Positions 1 through 10,649 of a stretch of DNA of 64,000 nucleotides are shown one piece after another. The stretch covers positions 620,001-684,000 of the forward strand of contig MU008156.1 in the NCBI GenBank assembly GCA_010909165.1, given 5' to 3'. Origin of the DNA: Anthoceros angustus (taxonomy: Eukaryota > Streptophyta > Anthocerotopsida > Anthocerotales > Anthocerotaceae). Made by a program: the position numbers and the translations under genes. The first letter of the stretch is position 1, and each line of letters starts with the position of its first letter. The notes below the pieces were generated by a model. That model was not told the origin of the DNA. It did not search any database and saw only the letters and a program-made list of their open reading frames with translations.

Positions 1-116
1 TTGATCGCGACATTTAAAACCTGGCTGCTTAAGTGAGAGGGGCGCCGCAGTTGCTCGCGCATTTGGGCACCACATCGAGAGGATCCGAGGAGGCGATTTG
101 GGAAGGCAGCAGCGCA

Positions 117-986
117 ATGGCAGCAGCGGAAGCAGCGGCCGCGGCGGGGGCTTCCGCTCGCAAGCTCTCCCTGCGCTCCACAATGCTCCATGCTCTGCAG
201 GACTTGAAGTATGTTGTGGATCCGGGGGAAATTGATATGACGCTCACCGCCTTCCAGGAGCGGTTTGGGGCCGAGCCCAGCTCCCAGGACCTCAAGATAT
301 TCACCCACCAGGCGAAGGACCCCGCTGACAAGGTGAGGTCGCGTGCGGAGCTAGGCTGAAGCTTAATTCCTGTGGGAACCGCGTGCTTGAGCTTGCAGCG
401 CTCTCAAACATTTTTCAGTTGTTGCAACCAGCTGGCGGCCATGGCCTCTCCCGCCCGGTGCCCGGTGCCCGGTGCCGGTACCGGCCTGGGGCAGTGCTGG
501 TGCAGGGGCCTGGGAGGCTGGAGCTTCAACTGACCAGCGTTTTGTGTTTGTTGTTTGTGTCACCGACGGGTCCAGCTCTTGGTCTTCTTCAACGACGATA
601 AGATTGTGAAGAAGCAGAGCATCGAGGCGTACTGGGTGGAGATGGGCGAGAAGGAGACCACCCGGGCCATGGTTATCACTCCCGCCAGGTTCATCAGTGT
701 CCTGGCCGAGAACATCTTGGAGAAGAATGTTACTCACGATCTCATCATCTTCCAAGTAGGTCCAGCTCGCTGTTTCCTCTCTCCGCCCGCCTCTGCGCTG
801 CTGCACAGCTTGCAAGTCTGGTCTTTCTCTCCATCAGCTGAATAACGTTGTTGCTGCCATGTTCAGGAACAAGAGATCCTGACAATGGCATGGCTGTTGG
901 ACGTAGCCTCGGTGGAGCCTGGTAGCTGGGGCGTGGAGCTGCGTCGCCGCCCGCAGATCAGAATGAGGTGCTACCAGCTCCAGTAA
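117..986 (+). CDS. RPB5-like RNA polymerase subunit (RPABC1/NRPE5 type), C terminus aberrant
   Basis: RPB5 is a shared subunit of nuclear RNA polymerases; plants also have Pol V-specific paralogues (NRPE5). Exons 117-332, 576-755 and 867-986 splice in phase 0. The N-terminal jaw domain is recognisable: an alanine-rich leader, then the LRSTMLHALQDLKYVV helix, an ERFG motif, the LLVFFNDDK strand and an ILEKNVTHDL segment matching the conserved NITEHEL region. The C-terminal assembly domain (normally LPRI, DPxARYxG, RGQVVK) is not visible in any frame; exon 3 instead encodes about 35 unrelated residues. Exon 3 stops at TAA 984-986, but a strong donor GTAAGT overlaps that stop (from 983); splicing to 1120 would give a different short tail ending at 1159. 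It is either a diverged paralogue or a truncated copy. The family call rests on the N-terminal half only. Confidence 0.6.
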
Positions 987-1916
987 GTGTCCACGTGAAA
1001 CCACCTCTCAAACAAATGTCCCCACAAATCTTGCAAGCTTGCCTGACGGTGTCCTAGGCCCCCGCCTTGCCAACTCATTAAACCTGACTTTGTTTTCTCC
1101 CTTGTGTTTCCAACACCAGGCCGCTGGCAACAGGCAAACGCCTCTTCTCAGAAAGATAGCCTCGGTGCGCACTTGTAAATATTGGCTGTCCACTCGCCTC
1201 TACACATGGCAAGGCAGGCTTGGTCCGATTGGAGACCTCATCACGCTGGCAAGGCGCATTGCAAATTCATTGCTTTTGCATTGCATTTGCAATCCTCCTC
1301 TTCGGAGGATGAGAGTAACTGTGTGGAAAAACAGATGACTTGAAAACCGGCGTTTCTGTGTTCGAACTTGTCTTCCTCTGGTTACCGTGGTCCCTAACGT
1401 GTAGGAGCTCCAAATATTTTACTTGATACCTTTCTCCCAAGGGCAAACGGTTGAGGGTGTGGGTGAGACGTCTCGATTCACAAGCCGTGGAGGGCTGGGG
1501 CAGTGCGGAACAGCTGTGCAAAACGCCAATCCAACGCATCTGTGTGTCGTACGAGAGGCCCGGGCGCATGGCATCATCGCCCTTGCAGAAGAGGTTATTC
1601 AATTGCACATGGCGATGCCCTACGTTCTCTCCCAAGCACTCGGCAGTCGAGACGAGCCCCGGGCCCCGGCACGGATTACGATTCCCGGTGACTTGGCTGA
1701 CACATTTGCAATGGACAAATCGCAGACTGTCCCGTCCTGCGCTGGGCGCAAGAGCCAGCATGGATTCACGACCCATGGAGTTCGCTTGCGTCGCAAGCAG
1801 GCTCGGAAAGCGTGCGGGAACGTTAACCCGGCGAGGTCCGAGAGCTGGCAAGTGTGGAAGTCCAGTGTGAAGCAGGAGCTGGAGCTGGAGCTGGAGCAGG
1901 GGCTGGTGCAGGAGCC
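987..1916. other. Intergenic, no supported gene
   Basis: Possible fourth exon of the RPB5-like gene at 1120-1159. The remainder has open frames on both strands without recognisable domains or codon logic. A short GGAGCT hexamer repeat (about 1876-1900) lies just before the ankyrin gene start and is probably 5' UTR. Confidence 0.5.
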
Positions 1917-3913
1917 ATGGACAACGCGGGTTTCATAGCTGCGGCGGAGGAGGGAGACGTCTCCAAGGTGAAGGAATTCCTGAAGAACCCTAAGAACAGC
2001 GCGGAGGTGGAGTTCAAGCGCACCTCGGATTTCCGCGTCGTGGCCCTGCACCGGGCGGCGGAGAGGAACAAAGTGGAGGTGGTGAAGACCATCCTGCACT
2101 ACTGCCCCAGCGTGCTCCTCTTCGACGAGGACGACTGGAGCCGGACAGTGCTCCATGTGGCGGCCCAGGCGGGGAAGACGGAGGTGGTGAGAACGCTCCG
2201 GGAGCATGAGCGGGTGAACGTGAACGCCAAGGCGAAGGGGAGCATCACGGCTTTGCATCTGGCGGCGTTCGCAGGGCACGGGGCTGTGGTGGATCAGCTC
2301 TTGTCGTGGAAGGAGGAGGCGGATCTGGAGGCCTGCTCGGCGGAGAATTTCACCGCTCTGCATGCCGCGGCGGATGCCGGGCAAGGAGATGTGGTGAGGA
2401 TGCTGCTGGCTGCGTATAAGGAGAGGAGGCCCGGGGGAGTGGCGGGATTTGTGAATGCTGAGGATTGCTTCAAGCGGACGCCGCTGCATTACGGGTGCAG
2501 GAAGGGGCATGTTGCGGTGGTGAAGGAGCTGCTGGCTGTGCCGGGGTTGTGGTGGGAGCTGTGGATTCGGTGTACAAGCTGATGCCGCTGCATCTGGCGG
2601 CTTGGCTGGGGAATCATGCGGAGGTTGTGCGGATTCTGCTCGCGCACGACGGGGTGCAGGCTAATGCAGAGATCGGGCGGCACGACTACGTGCCGGTGCC
2701 GAACGTGCAGAAGACGGGGGAGGTTTCGTGGAAGCTGCTGCCGCGGCCGAGGCTGGCGGACAGGGAGGGGGACGACTGGCCGAGGTTGCCGAAGGGAGGG
2801 ACGGCGTTGCATCTGGCCGCGCAGGAGAATCATCTCGGGGTGGTGAATGAGCTGCTGGCGTCGGGGAAGACGGATGTGAACGCGGTGGATGTGGATGGGA
2901 AGACGGCGTTGCATTATGTGGTGGAGCGGGGGTTTTCGCTCATGGCCGGGAAGCTGGCAGCGCATTCTAGGGTTGATGTGAATTGCTTGGACAGGAGCGG
3001 GAAGACGCCGTTGCTGTATGCCGTGGAGTTAGGGCAGGAGCGGGAGTTTGGGGTTCTGGTGGGGGAGCCAAGGGTGAATTTGAATCTGGAGAGCAACCAG
3101 GAGACGGCTCTTACGCTGGCGTTCAAGCTGGACAGGAAGGGAATGGTGAAGGACCTGCTGGGACAGTCCAGGCTGAGGGCTAATACCAAGAACTGGGAGA
3201 AGAAAACGATGCTGCACTACCTGTGGGACAAGGGGGAGGAGCTGAAGGGAGATTTCTATGAGGACGTGAAGGAGCTGCTGTTGAGTAGGGGAGATGTGCA
3301 GAGATATTTGGACGGTTTGTCCAAGGATAGGCAGCTGTTTCTTAACTCTACCAATGCGTTTCTAGTGGGAGCAGCTATCGTGGCTGCGGTCACGTTCGCT
3401 GGGTTCCTGAAGCCTCCCCTGAGCGGCAGTGATTCCCAGCTGGCTGCTGCTGTCAAGATCTTCTGGGCCTTCAACAGTGTGTCGTTCTTCTTCGCCATCT
3501 ACACCCTTGTTTCAGGCATCCAGAGTGTGCTTCCCAAGAGTCACCGTTTTGTTGAGGACGAGGTTTTCCGGCTGCGGCTTAAGGTGGGTGTGACGTCTTT
3601 CAGTCTCATGATCTCGTCCGCGTTTGTCATCGCAGCCTTCATTGCTGCTGGTTTCGGTAACCTTCCTGCAGATACTCAGAGAACCATGGTGGCCTCCACT
3701 GTCTTCGGCCTCCTTCTGCTCATTCCCTTCATTTTCATCCCACTGCTCATCGACTACAACACTTATTTGGCAGACTACTCGTCAGCAGACGTCCAGAAGC
3801 TGGCATCCCTTTCTGACCGCCTCTTTACTTCTGCACCCTTCCTCTCTATTCTGCTGGTAACAGCCCTCACATTCGGCGCAGTGCTAATTCTCATCATCGA
3901 GAGTGTCCTTTGA
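1917..3913 (+). CDS. Ankyrin-repeat membrane protein with PGG domain (ACD6-like), one frameshift
   Basis: Plant ankyrin-PGG proteins sit in membranes and include the immune regulator ACD6. The ATG at 1917 follows the hexamer repeat and opens on MDNAGFIAAAEEGDV, a usual family start. Ankyrin repeats (TALHLAAFAGHGAVV, TALHAAADAGQGDVV, TPLHYGCRKGHVAVV, MPLHLAAWLGNHAEVV, TALHLAAQENHLGVV) run to about 3250. The last ~190 residues hold four hydrophobic segments, starting at NAFLVGAAIVAAVTFAG, typical of the PGG domain. The frame used from 1917 stops at 2582; the downstream repeats lie in another frame that overlaps from 2465. The switch falls near 2550-2560, inside a repeat and without splice sites, so it looks like a one-base deletion or sequencing error rather than an intron. 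If real, the product loses its membrane domain. Confidence 0.8.
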
Positions 3914-4042
3914 GAACACGCTCTCTCCCCGGGTAGCCTCTTCTGCCTGCAAATCTCGATAGAGTTGCTCACCTGATTTTGTAGAAACCTGTCGCAACTA
4001 CCATACAGCCAAGGACTCGCGGAACCTCGTTTTACGATGAGC

Positions 4043-4192
4043 GACAGCCGTTCCAACACCTCATAGCGTGTGACGCTGGCCTGTCCCTTCCTCTAAAATA
4101 TGTAAATCTGGATGCAACAAAGGCGAAGATGATTAGGTTTATATCTCATCAAACGCCCAACGTGCAACATACTATTTGTCCGATCGGAAAGT
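4043..4192 (-). pseudogene. Relic of NPF (NRT1/PTR) transporter 3' end
   Basis: About 150 bp matches the last coding part of the NPF gene at 23826-24000 on the same strand. Shared blocks include the stop-codon surroundings, GACGCTGGCC (GATGCTGGCC in the intact gene), TCTGGATGCAAC and GAAGATGAT.AGGT.TATA, and ATTTGTCC.ATCGG. Nothing upstream of this part of the gene is preserved. It is a dead fragment left between the ankyrin and PPR genes. Confidence 0.6.
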
Positions 4193-4667
4193 TTACTCCA
4201 TGCTCTGACGTTAACGGTTCTCCTTGAAATTGCTTCTCATTTCAGCCATGCAATCCAGTGGCATCACTTAGAGAAATTCCCACACAACCCAAATCAGAGG
4301 TGCCTTGACGCCCGTTCTGGTTAGCTCTTCCGGTGGAGTTTCTGCTCCACAACACAGCTCCGCAAGCGGAAGGTAACCAACAGGGGCCACCTGCTTGTAT
4401 TTGACCCTAAATCCCGACATGGGCAACGTCGTCGTTGTTGTATCCTGAGTTCCTCCACCTGCTTGAGAGCAGATTCGGAAAAAGAGCAGTGACGCCGAGA
4501 CCAGCACTGGACACCAGCTCCGTTTCTGTGCTCACAAGTCTCCTCAGTTGCGTTCTTAGCGCGGTTGGTTGTCCAAAATGTGAGGCCCTGACTTTCTGTG
4601 GAGTTCCTCGTTGCAAATCGATGTTACTCGTATTGTTCAGGGACTTGGGGAGGCCCTGCATGAAGGA
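4193..4667. other. PPR 5' flank
   Basis: No gene is supported. The stretch around 4281-4310 (CCCACACAACCCAAAT, then GTGCCTTGACG) has a diverged counterpart near 20560-20600, ahead of the PPR pseudogene, so the duplicated block probably began near here. An in-frame extension of the PPR frame back to 4611 begins with TTG, not ATG. Confidence 0.45.
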
Positions 4668-6830
4668 ATGGAGATGACAGCGGGGGTAGGACTGCCCTGC
4701 CGTGGCCCGTCCCGTAGAGATGTGAGGTGCAGCAGCTTTGCAAGGGAGGCAGCAGGTGCAGGAAAATGTCTGGGTGTGGAAGGTGGTTCCATCGAGGGTC
4801 GTAGGCAGGAGCTCTTGTGGCGGCAGTTTTTCATGGAGCGTACTCTGTGGTGGGACAACAGGGAGCTCAAGAAGAGCTCCCGCTCGCCTGACTTCCGGCG
4901 CAAGGATTCCTCCGAGGTCCTCTGGTTAAACAGCTTGCACAAGCCAGCTTGGGTGGATGAGCAGCTGGCTGCTCTGGAGATGGAGGTGGGTGGTCGTACG
5001 TCGAGCTCGCCGGTTGATGATGGCTGTAGCAGGCGGGCGGCCGAAATGGGGAGGGAACTATGTGAGCAGGGACGGGTCGCTGAGGCTGTTGAGGTTCTGG
5101 AAGGTTTGCTGCGCACAGGCTACCGTGTTTCCACTTCTCACTTCTGTGCTGTGCTGAAGGGATGTGTGGGTGAGGAGGATCTTGTTCTGGGCCGCCGTGT
5201 TCATGCACTTGCCGTAGAGAGGGGGTACGAGTCAGATGCATGCTTGTGCAACCACGTCCTGCGGATGTATGCTTCTCATGCCAGGTTGCAAGAAGCGATG
5301 GATGTGTTCAGCGTCGTTGCACAACCGGATGTCTTCACCTGGTCTGCCATCATTTCTGCCCATGTTAAGCACGGTCAACCCAAGCAGGCCATAGAGCTGT
5401 ACCGGCAGATGAGCAGGTCTGGTGTGAAGCCAAGTGGGCATGTGTTTGTTGCAACTCTGCAGGCCTGTGGAAGGGAAGCAGACTTGGAAACTGGACAGCA
5501 GGTGCATGCTCATGTGTTGGCCAGTGAAGTTGAGTTCGATTCCTTTCTTTGTAGTTCCCTCGTGGACATGTATGCCAAGTGTGGCAGCTTGGAGGACGCT
5601 AAGAGAGTGTTTGATGCCCTTGGACACAAAAATGTGGTGACATGGAACTCCATGATAGCGGGATATTCTCAGCAGGGCATGGCTGAGGAAGCTTTTCGTT
5701 CTTACAGCCGTATGCAAGAAGAAGGAATCGTTGCACCTGATTCTGTGACATTTGTGTGCCTCCTGCAGGCATGTGCAAGTGTGGGCACCCCGGCCCTTGA
5801 GACGGGGAAGCAGTTTCACGCACAGATTGGAGAGCAAGGGCTTCAAGCCATTGACTCTGTAGCCAACAGCTTGATAAACATGTATGTAAAGTGTGGCAGC
5901 CTAGAGGATGCTCGCAGTGTGTTTGAACGACTTGGACCTCGGAAGGATGTGGTGGCATGGACCTCTCTGATAGCAGGATACTCCCAGCAGGACATGGGTC
6001 AGGAAGCCCTTCACCTTTACAGCAGTATGCAACAAGAAGGCATTACGGCACCCGACTCTGTCACATTCTTGTGCCTCCTGCAGGCCTGTGCAAGTGTGGC
6101 AGCTTTAAATGTGGGAAGGCAGCTTCACGAACAAATCAAAGACCAGGGGCTTGAAACAGATGTGACTGTAGGAACCAGTTTGATAGACATGTACGCCAAA
6201 TCGGGGAGCATGGTGGACGCACAGCAGGTGTTTGATGCATTGCCTAAACCAGATGTTTTTGCATGGAATGCACTCATTGCAGGATACGCCCGCCAAGGAG
6301 ACAATGAAGCAGTCTGTGCCTTGCTTGACAGAATGAGAGAGGCCGGCACACAGCCAGACAGCGTTGTGTTCCTCAGTTTGCTAACGGCATGCAGCCATGT
6401 GGGTCTAGTAAACAAGGGGCGAGAGTACTTCAAGGCTATGAGCAAGAACTATGGCCTGACTCCCACTGTGGAGCACTACACATGCATGGTGGACCTCCTG
6501 GGCCGTGCAGGGCAAGTGGACGAGGCTCTAGGGGTGGCCAGGACAATGCCCGTAAAGCCTGATGCTGCAGTCTGGTGCACTCTCTTGGGTGCTTGTCAAA
6601 AGTGGAGTGACAGGCAGGTGGGACGGCATGCTTTCGATGAGGCAACCAAGCTCGATAGCAGAGATCCGACATCATACGTGTTGATGTCCAATATATATGC
6701 TGCTGCCCAGATGTGGGAGGAGGCGCAGGAGATGCATGTGAGGCGGAAGAGAAATGGAGCATGGAAGCAGCCGGGCCAAAGCTGGTGGGCCGACATGGAC
6801 GGGCGGGTGCACACCTTCTGGGCATGTTAA
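4668..6830 (+). CDS. PLS-class pentatricopeptide repeat protein, E-type, DYW lost
   Basis: PLS-type PPR proteins bind organelle RNA one base per repeat, usually for C-to-U editing in plastids or mitochondria. This single-exon gene (720 residues from the first in-frame ATG, 4668) has consecutive repeats from about residue 100, with hallmark phrases such as CNHVLRMYASHARLQEAMDV, VTWNSMIAGYSQQGMAEEA and SLIDMYAKSGSMVDAQQVF. It ends with the E region (TMPVKPDAAVWCTLLGACQ, YVLMSNIYAAA) and an E+ start (GRVHTF). The stop TAA follows GRVHTFWAC at once. Directly downstream, in another frame, the bases read PESDA, the phrase that normally follows in E+/DYW proteins, so a DYW tail was probably lost by frameshift. 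A dead duplicate lies at 20640-22110. Confidence 0.9.
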   Translation: MEMTAGVGLPCRGPSRRDVRCSSFAREAAGAGKCLGVEGGSIEGRRQELLWRQFFMERTLWWDNRELKKSSRSPDFRRKDSSEVLWLNSLHKPAWVDEQLAALEMEVGGRTSSSPVDDGCSRRAAEMGRELCEQGRVAEAVEVLEGLLRTGYRVSTSHFCAVLKGCVGEEDLVLGRRVHALAVERGYESDACLCNHVLRMYASHARLQEAMDVFSVVAQPDVFTWSAIISAHVKHGQPKQAIELYRQMSRSGVKPSGHVFVATLQACGREADLETGQQVHAHVLASEVEFDSFLCSSLVDMYAKCGSLEDAKRVFDALGHKNVVTWNSMIAGYSQQGMAEEAFRSYSRMQEEGIVAPDSVTFVCLLQACASVGTPALETGKQFHAQIGEQGLQAIDSVANSLINMYVKCGSLEDARSVFERLGPRKDVVAWTSLIAGYSQQDMGQEALHLYSSMQQEGITAPDSVTFLCLLQACASVAALNVGRQLHEQIKDQGLETDVTVGTSLIDMYAKSGSMVDAQQVFDALPKPDVFAWNALIAGYARQGDNEAVCALLDRMREAGTQPDSVVFLSLLTACSHVGLVNKGREYFKAMSKNYGLTPTVEHYTCMVDLLGRAGQVDEALGVARTMPVKPDAAVWCTLLGACQKWSDRQVGRHAFDEATKLDSRDPTSYVLMSNIYAAAQMWEEAQEMHVRRKRNGAWKQPGQSWWADMDGRVHTFWAC

Positions 6831-8089
6831 GGGTCCTGAGAGTGATGCATGTTTCTTTGGGTTGTTCAAACGAAAAAGTGGTATATAGATACCATCGAAG
6901 CTCATGAAACTGGCTGTCAAGCTAAGCTGTCCTGTGCTTTTGCTCTGCTAGACGAAGCAGGGTGCAAGACTGCCAACTCTCCATATGCTCAAAGAAAACA
7001 GAGCTGAATACCTCGAAGTTGGAATACATGTGAGGCAGTCTGGAGCAGAAAAAGGCTGCTTGTTGGCAGTCCTGGTTGGCAGTGAAGGCAGGCAATGTAA
7101 CAAGTGCATCACAACAGGAGCTAAAGGGCCGCACTAAAGTCAAACAAGGAGGTGAAGAGTGCGAGAGCACTGACATACAGCGTCTCGTAAATGACTGGAT
7201 AGAATCTACCAGTCAAAAGAGAGGGTGCAACGGCACAGTATGTAGTCACTCGTTACGAATCCAACATACAACGCTGTCATGGTGACGTATCAAACAAGCA
7301 AGGGAGTACTCCTAGCTGAAAAATGAGGATACATGGCGGACACAGAACCTCCCAGCGATGGAGAAAGGTAGTGAATCAGAGAAATCAGAAAATCACTCCA
7401 AGCAAAACATGAGTAGGGCAGAACGAAGGCTCCAACAACATGGAGGGCAGTGCATAACCAGGCCTGAACGAGAAAAAGTTCCCCTACGTGAGGAAGGCAG
7501 CTGCTTGGAAATGCAGTGGGCCAACGCGACCGTGAAACTATCAACCTCAAACTCACACGACGAGAAACTTATCCCTGGATGCTTTTAATTCTCGGCACGA
7601 TCATTATCTGCGACGCAGGGAAACGATAGAGAAGCCATGTGGTTGGAAACAGACCTTCAGCAGCTCAACGATGGTGACGAGGGTGTCCTAGGAGCTTGGC
7701 AACCAGAAGCAGCGCGCGACATGCCGCCAAGGCCGCGCCACGTTGCCATAGACAAATCTGGGCCCCAATCAAACTGAGTCGCGTCCTCGTATCGCGGCTG
7801 CTTCGAGAATCAGGAGTAGATATATCTTCCCTGGAGGCTGGAGCATGAAGAGACATAATAAAGAAAGAACGGTATCCGAGCGTGTGTCCTGTCTGCTTGG
7901 TTGCTTGCGCCGCAAAAATTCCGAACGTCGAGTGACTTCGATGGACGACTCGCATTCCTCTCGGAGGCGGCTCGCGGAGTGTTTCCAGCAGCGCAGCGCG
8001 CTGCAAATGCTTCCCCCAAGCCTCTAGCGCTGCTGCTGCCGCTGCGGCCGCTGCTGCAGCTTCCAGCCAGCTGAGGTCCGAATCGCGTA
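6831..8089. other. PPR-MATE spacer
   Basis: No gene is supported. Positions 6840-7325 are duplicated, diverged, at about 22110-22757 (same order, same strand). A GCC/GCT-rich stretch at about 8028-8065 is probably the MATE 5' UTR; it encodes poly-alanine on the other strand, which is not a gene. Confidence 0.6.
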
Positions 8090-10367
8090 ATGGCGGACGA
8101 GCTCGCAGCGCCGCTGTTACGGCCCGAGGGGGCGGGAACGGAGGTGGAGCCCCCGGCTGCATCGCCTGTGTGGGTGGAGGTGAAGGAGCAGCTCGCCATG
8201 GCGGCTCCCATGATCGGCGTCAACTTGTGCCAGTTCTCCTTGACCACCATCTCCGTCATGTTCGTAGGTCACTTGGACGAGCTCTCGCTTGCAAGCTCCT
8301 CCATTGCGACGTCCTTCGCCACCGTCTCAGGACTGAGCGTCATGGTACGGGTGCTGGTGCCGCGTTCCTTCTTCCGCTCAATTCCTGCCTGGTGACCTGA
8401 AACTGGCGTTGGCATTGCAGATTGGCCTGGCAAGCGGGTTGGAGACTCTGTGCGGGCAGGCGTACGGTGCCAAGCAGTACCGCATGCTGGGAGTGTTCAT
8501 GCAGAGGGGGGTGGTGGTGCTGTTCGCCACGGCCCTGGTGGTCACTGTGCTTTGGCTCAACATGGGCTCGCTGCTGAGGCTGGCGGGGCAGGATGCTGAA
8601 ATCTCTGACAAGGCGGGGGAGTACGCCCGATGGCTCGTGCCTATTCTGTACGCCTGGGCGGGGATCCAGCCGATGCAGAAGTTCCTTCAGACTCAGAGCA
8701 TAATTGCTCCCATGCTGTTTTCTGCTGCCATCACCTCGGCCCTGCACGTCCCTCTCTGTTGGCTCTTGATTTTCAAACTGGGTGTGGGCTACCGGGGGGC
8801 AGCGTTGGCTTCCTGCGTTTCAACCTGGATCAATGCCCTCTTCATCGCTCTGTACATCAAATTTGCACCCGCTTGCAACAAGACTTGGACTGGATTTTCG
8901 AGAGATGCTCTACATGATTTTGCAGGATTCTTCAAGCTGGCTGTGCCATCTGCTGTGATGGTCTGGTAGGTGGTCAATGTGCTGTGGTCAGATGGCATTC
9001 ATAACTACATAGTTTGGTAAATTAAAATGCTTGCCCTGTTTGACGTGGTTTGTGGCAGCTTGTCATGGTGGTCCTTCGAGCTGATGGTCATTCTATCAGG
9101 ACTGTTGCCAAATCCTCAGCTCGAGCTATCTGCCCTCTCCATTTGGTTCGTTCCCTTTGCATGATCTTTTGCTTGTGGATGATTTGTTTCCAGTGTTGTT
9201 GACACAGAGTGTGATTGACCTCCTCGTCTGTCATTGATAGCATGAACACTGTTACCCTCGCATATATGATTCCATATGGGCTCAGCACATCCGCCAGGTG
9301 AGAGGAGTTGCTGCGCGGATTACATTCTGAGCCTGGGAGACTAGTACTTGACAATGTCGACCCGGCCCCGCCCGTCCCCCGCCCTTTCCCTGTGCAGCAC
9401 GCGGATTTCAAATGAATTGGGAGCGGGACGTCCGATTGCAGCGAAGTTTGCAGTAGTTATATCCCTGACGCTGGCAATTGCATCTGCGATTACAATTTCC
9501 ACTACTCTCTTCTCGATTCGCAACGTCTTGGGCTGGGCGTTCAGCAACGAGGAGGAGGTGGCTGCCTATGTAGCCACAATGATGCCGTTCCTATCAGCCT
9601 TGACCCTCATGGATGGCATCCAGGCTGTCTGTTCAGGTGCTGCCCTGCTCTCAGGCCTTCAAACTGGTGCTTTTCATTTTGTGCTGGAGTTTGGTCTAGA
9701 CTCGATGTACCGTGGGCCTGTAGGGGTGGCTAGGGGGTGCGGGAGGCAGGCTGTTGGAGCATTTGCAAATCTGGGAGCGTACTACATTGTGGGCCTGCCT
9801 ACTGCCGTCACTTTGGCGTTTGTGTACCACCTCAACGGAAGGGTAAGCCATCGTGCTCCACATTTCAATCCCACTGCCATGTGCCATCAAATCAATGTGT
9901 GTATAAACGTACGTTGTACTTGTCGATTCCCTCATGCTAACCTCATGTTGGGGCAGGGGCTGTGGATGGGGATGCTCGGCGGAATCGCCACGCAGATGAC
10001 TGCCCTGCTTCTCATCACTATCTTCACCAACTGGGACAAGCAGGTCTGTTTTACCACCCACAACGGAATCTCGTATCGAAGTTCAGAACTGCACGCCTCA
10101 ACAGTTTCTCACCTGGGGAGTCGGGTTCTTGTCTTGTCCACCAGGCGGAAAACGCCAAATCGCGGGTATACGGCTCGGCGACAGCGAGATTGCCGGTCAG
10201 GAGCAGAGATACGTTTTACAGGCTTTCTAGTTGTCCCAGCGAACTGGATTCCAGTATACATGTCTCACCCCACTGTGTGTCCCCTGCAGGTGACCATGCA
10301 AGTTCCCTCGAACGGCCTCCCACCATCACCCTACGCAAATGGCAAAGCCTCCGTAGCTGACGAGTAG
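8090..10367 (+). CDS. MATE efflux transporter (DTX family)
   Basis: MATE/DTX proteins are 12-helix cation antiporters that export organic cations, flavonoids or citrate at the vacuolar or plasma membrane. Nine exons join with consistent phase: 8090-8344, 8421-8965, 9059-9145, 9241-9297, 9398-9636, 9724-9842, 9957-10043, 10145-10165 and 10290-10367, giving 495 residues, the usual size. Family signatures are GLASGLETLCGQAYGAKQY, the WWSFELMVILSGLLPNP segment, MIPYGLSTSAS, TRISNELGAGRP, GVARGCG..AVGAFANLGAYY and a cytosolic tail. Exon 8 is a 21-bp micro-exon between donor GTATAC and acceptor CCCTGCAG; the alternative is read-through to a TGA at 10360. A rearranged pseudogene copy lies at 16540-20185 on the minus strand. 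Confidence 0.9.
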
Positions 10368-10649
10368 TTGTTTCTAGCTAGTAGTGGCTCCCTGGCCATA
10401 CCTAGCCACACACACTGCTGGTGATGAGAAAAGCTTTCTTACGTGCGGCCAGGGGAGTGCAGCTCTTGGTTGCTCGGAAGCACACAAAGTCTTTCTTCAT
10501 TGTGACGACATTGTGGAGTCTGTGCAACACAACGGGGTATCTACTCCATACTGGAAAATGAAGGGATCTGGTGTGGGAGGTTATGTTTCCGTTTGAGGAA
10601 GTCATACAACAAGCAGAACCACGTGCGGCATCAGCAATTTTTGGGACAG

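Noticed and set aside
1267-1938. Overlapping 140-195-codon frames on both strands
   Set aside because: No motifs, no conserved start, and they run into the ankyrin gene in the wrong frame.
2489-3217. Arg/His/Pro-rich minus frames inside the ankyrin gene
   Set aside because: Antisense shadows of a GC-rich repeat gene.
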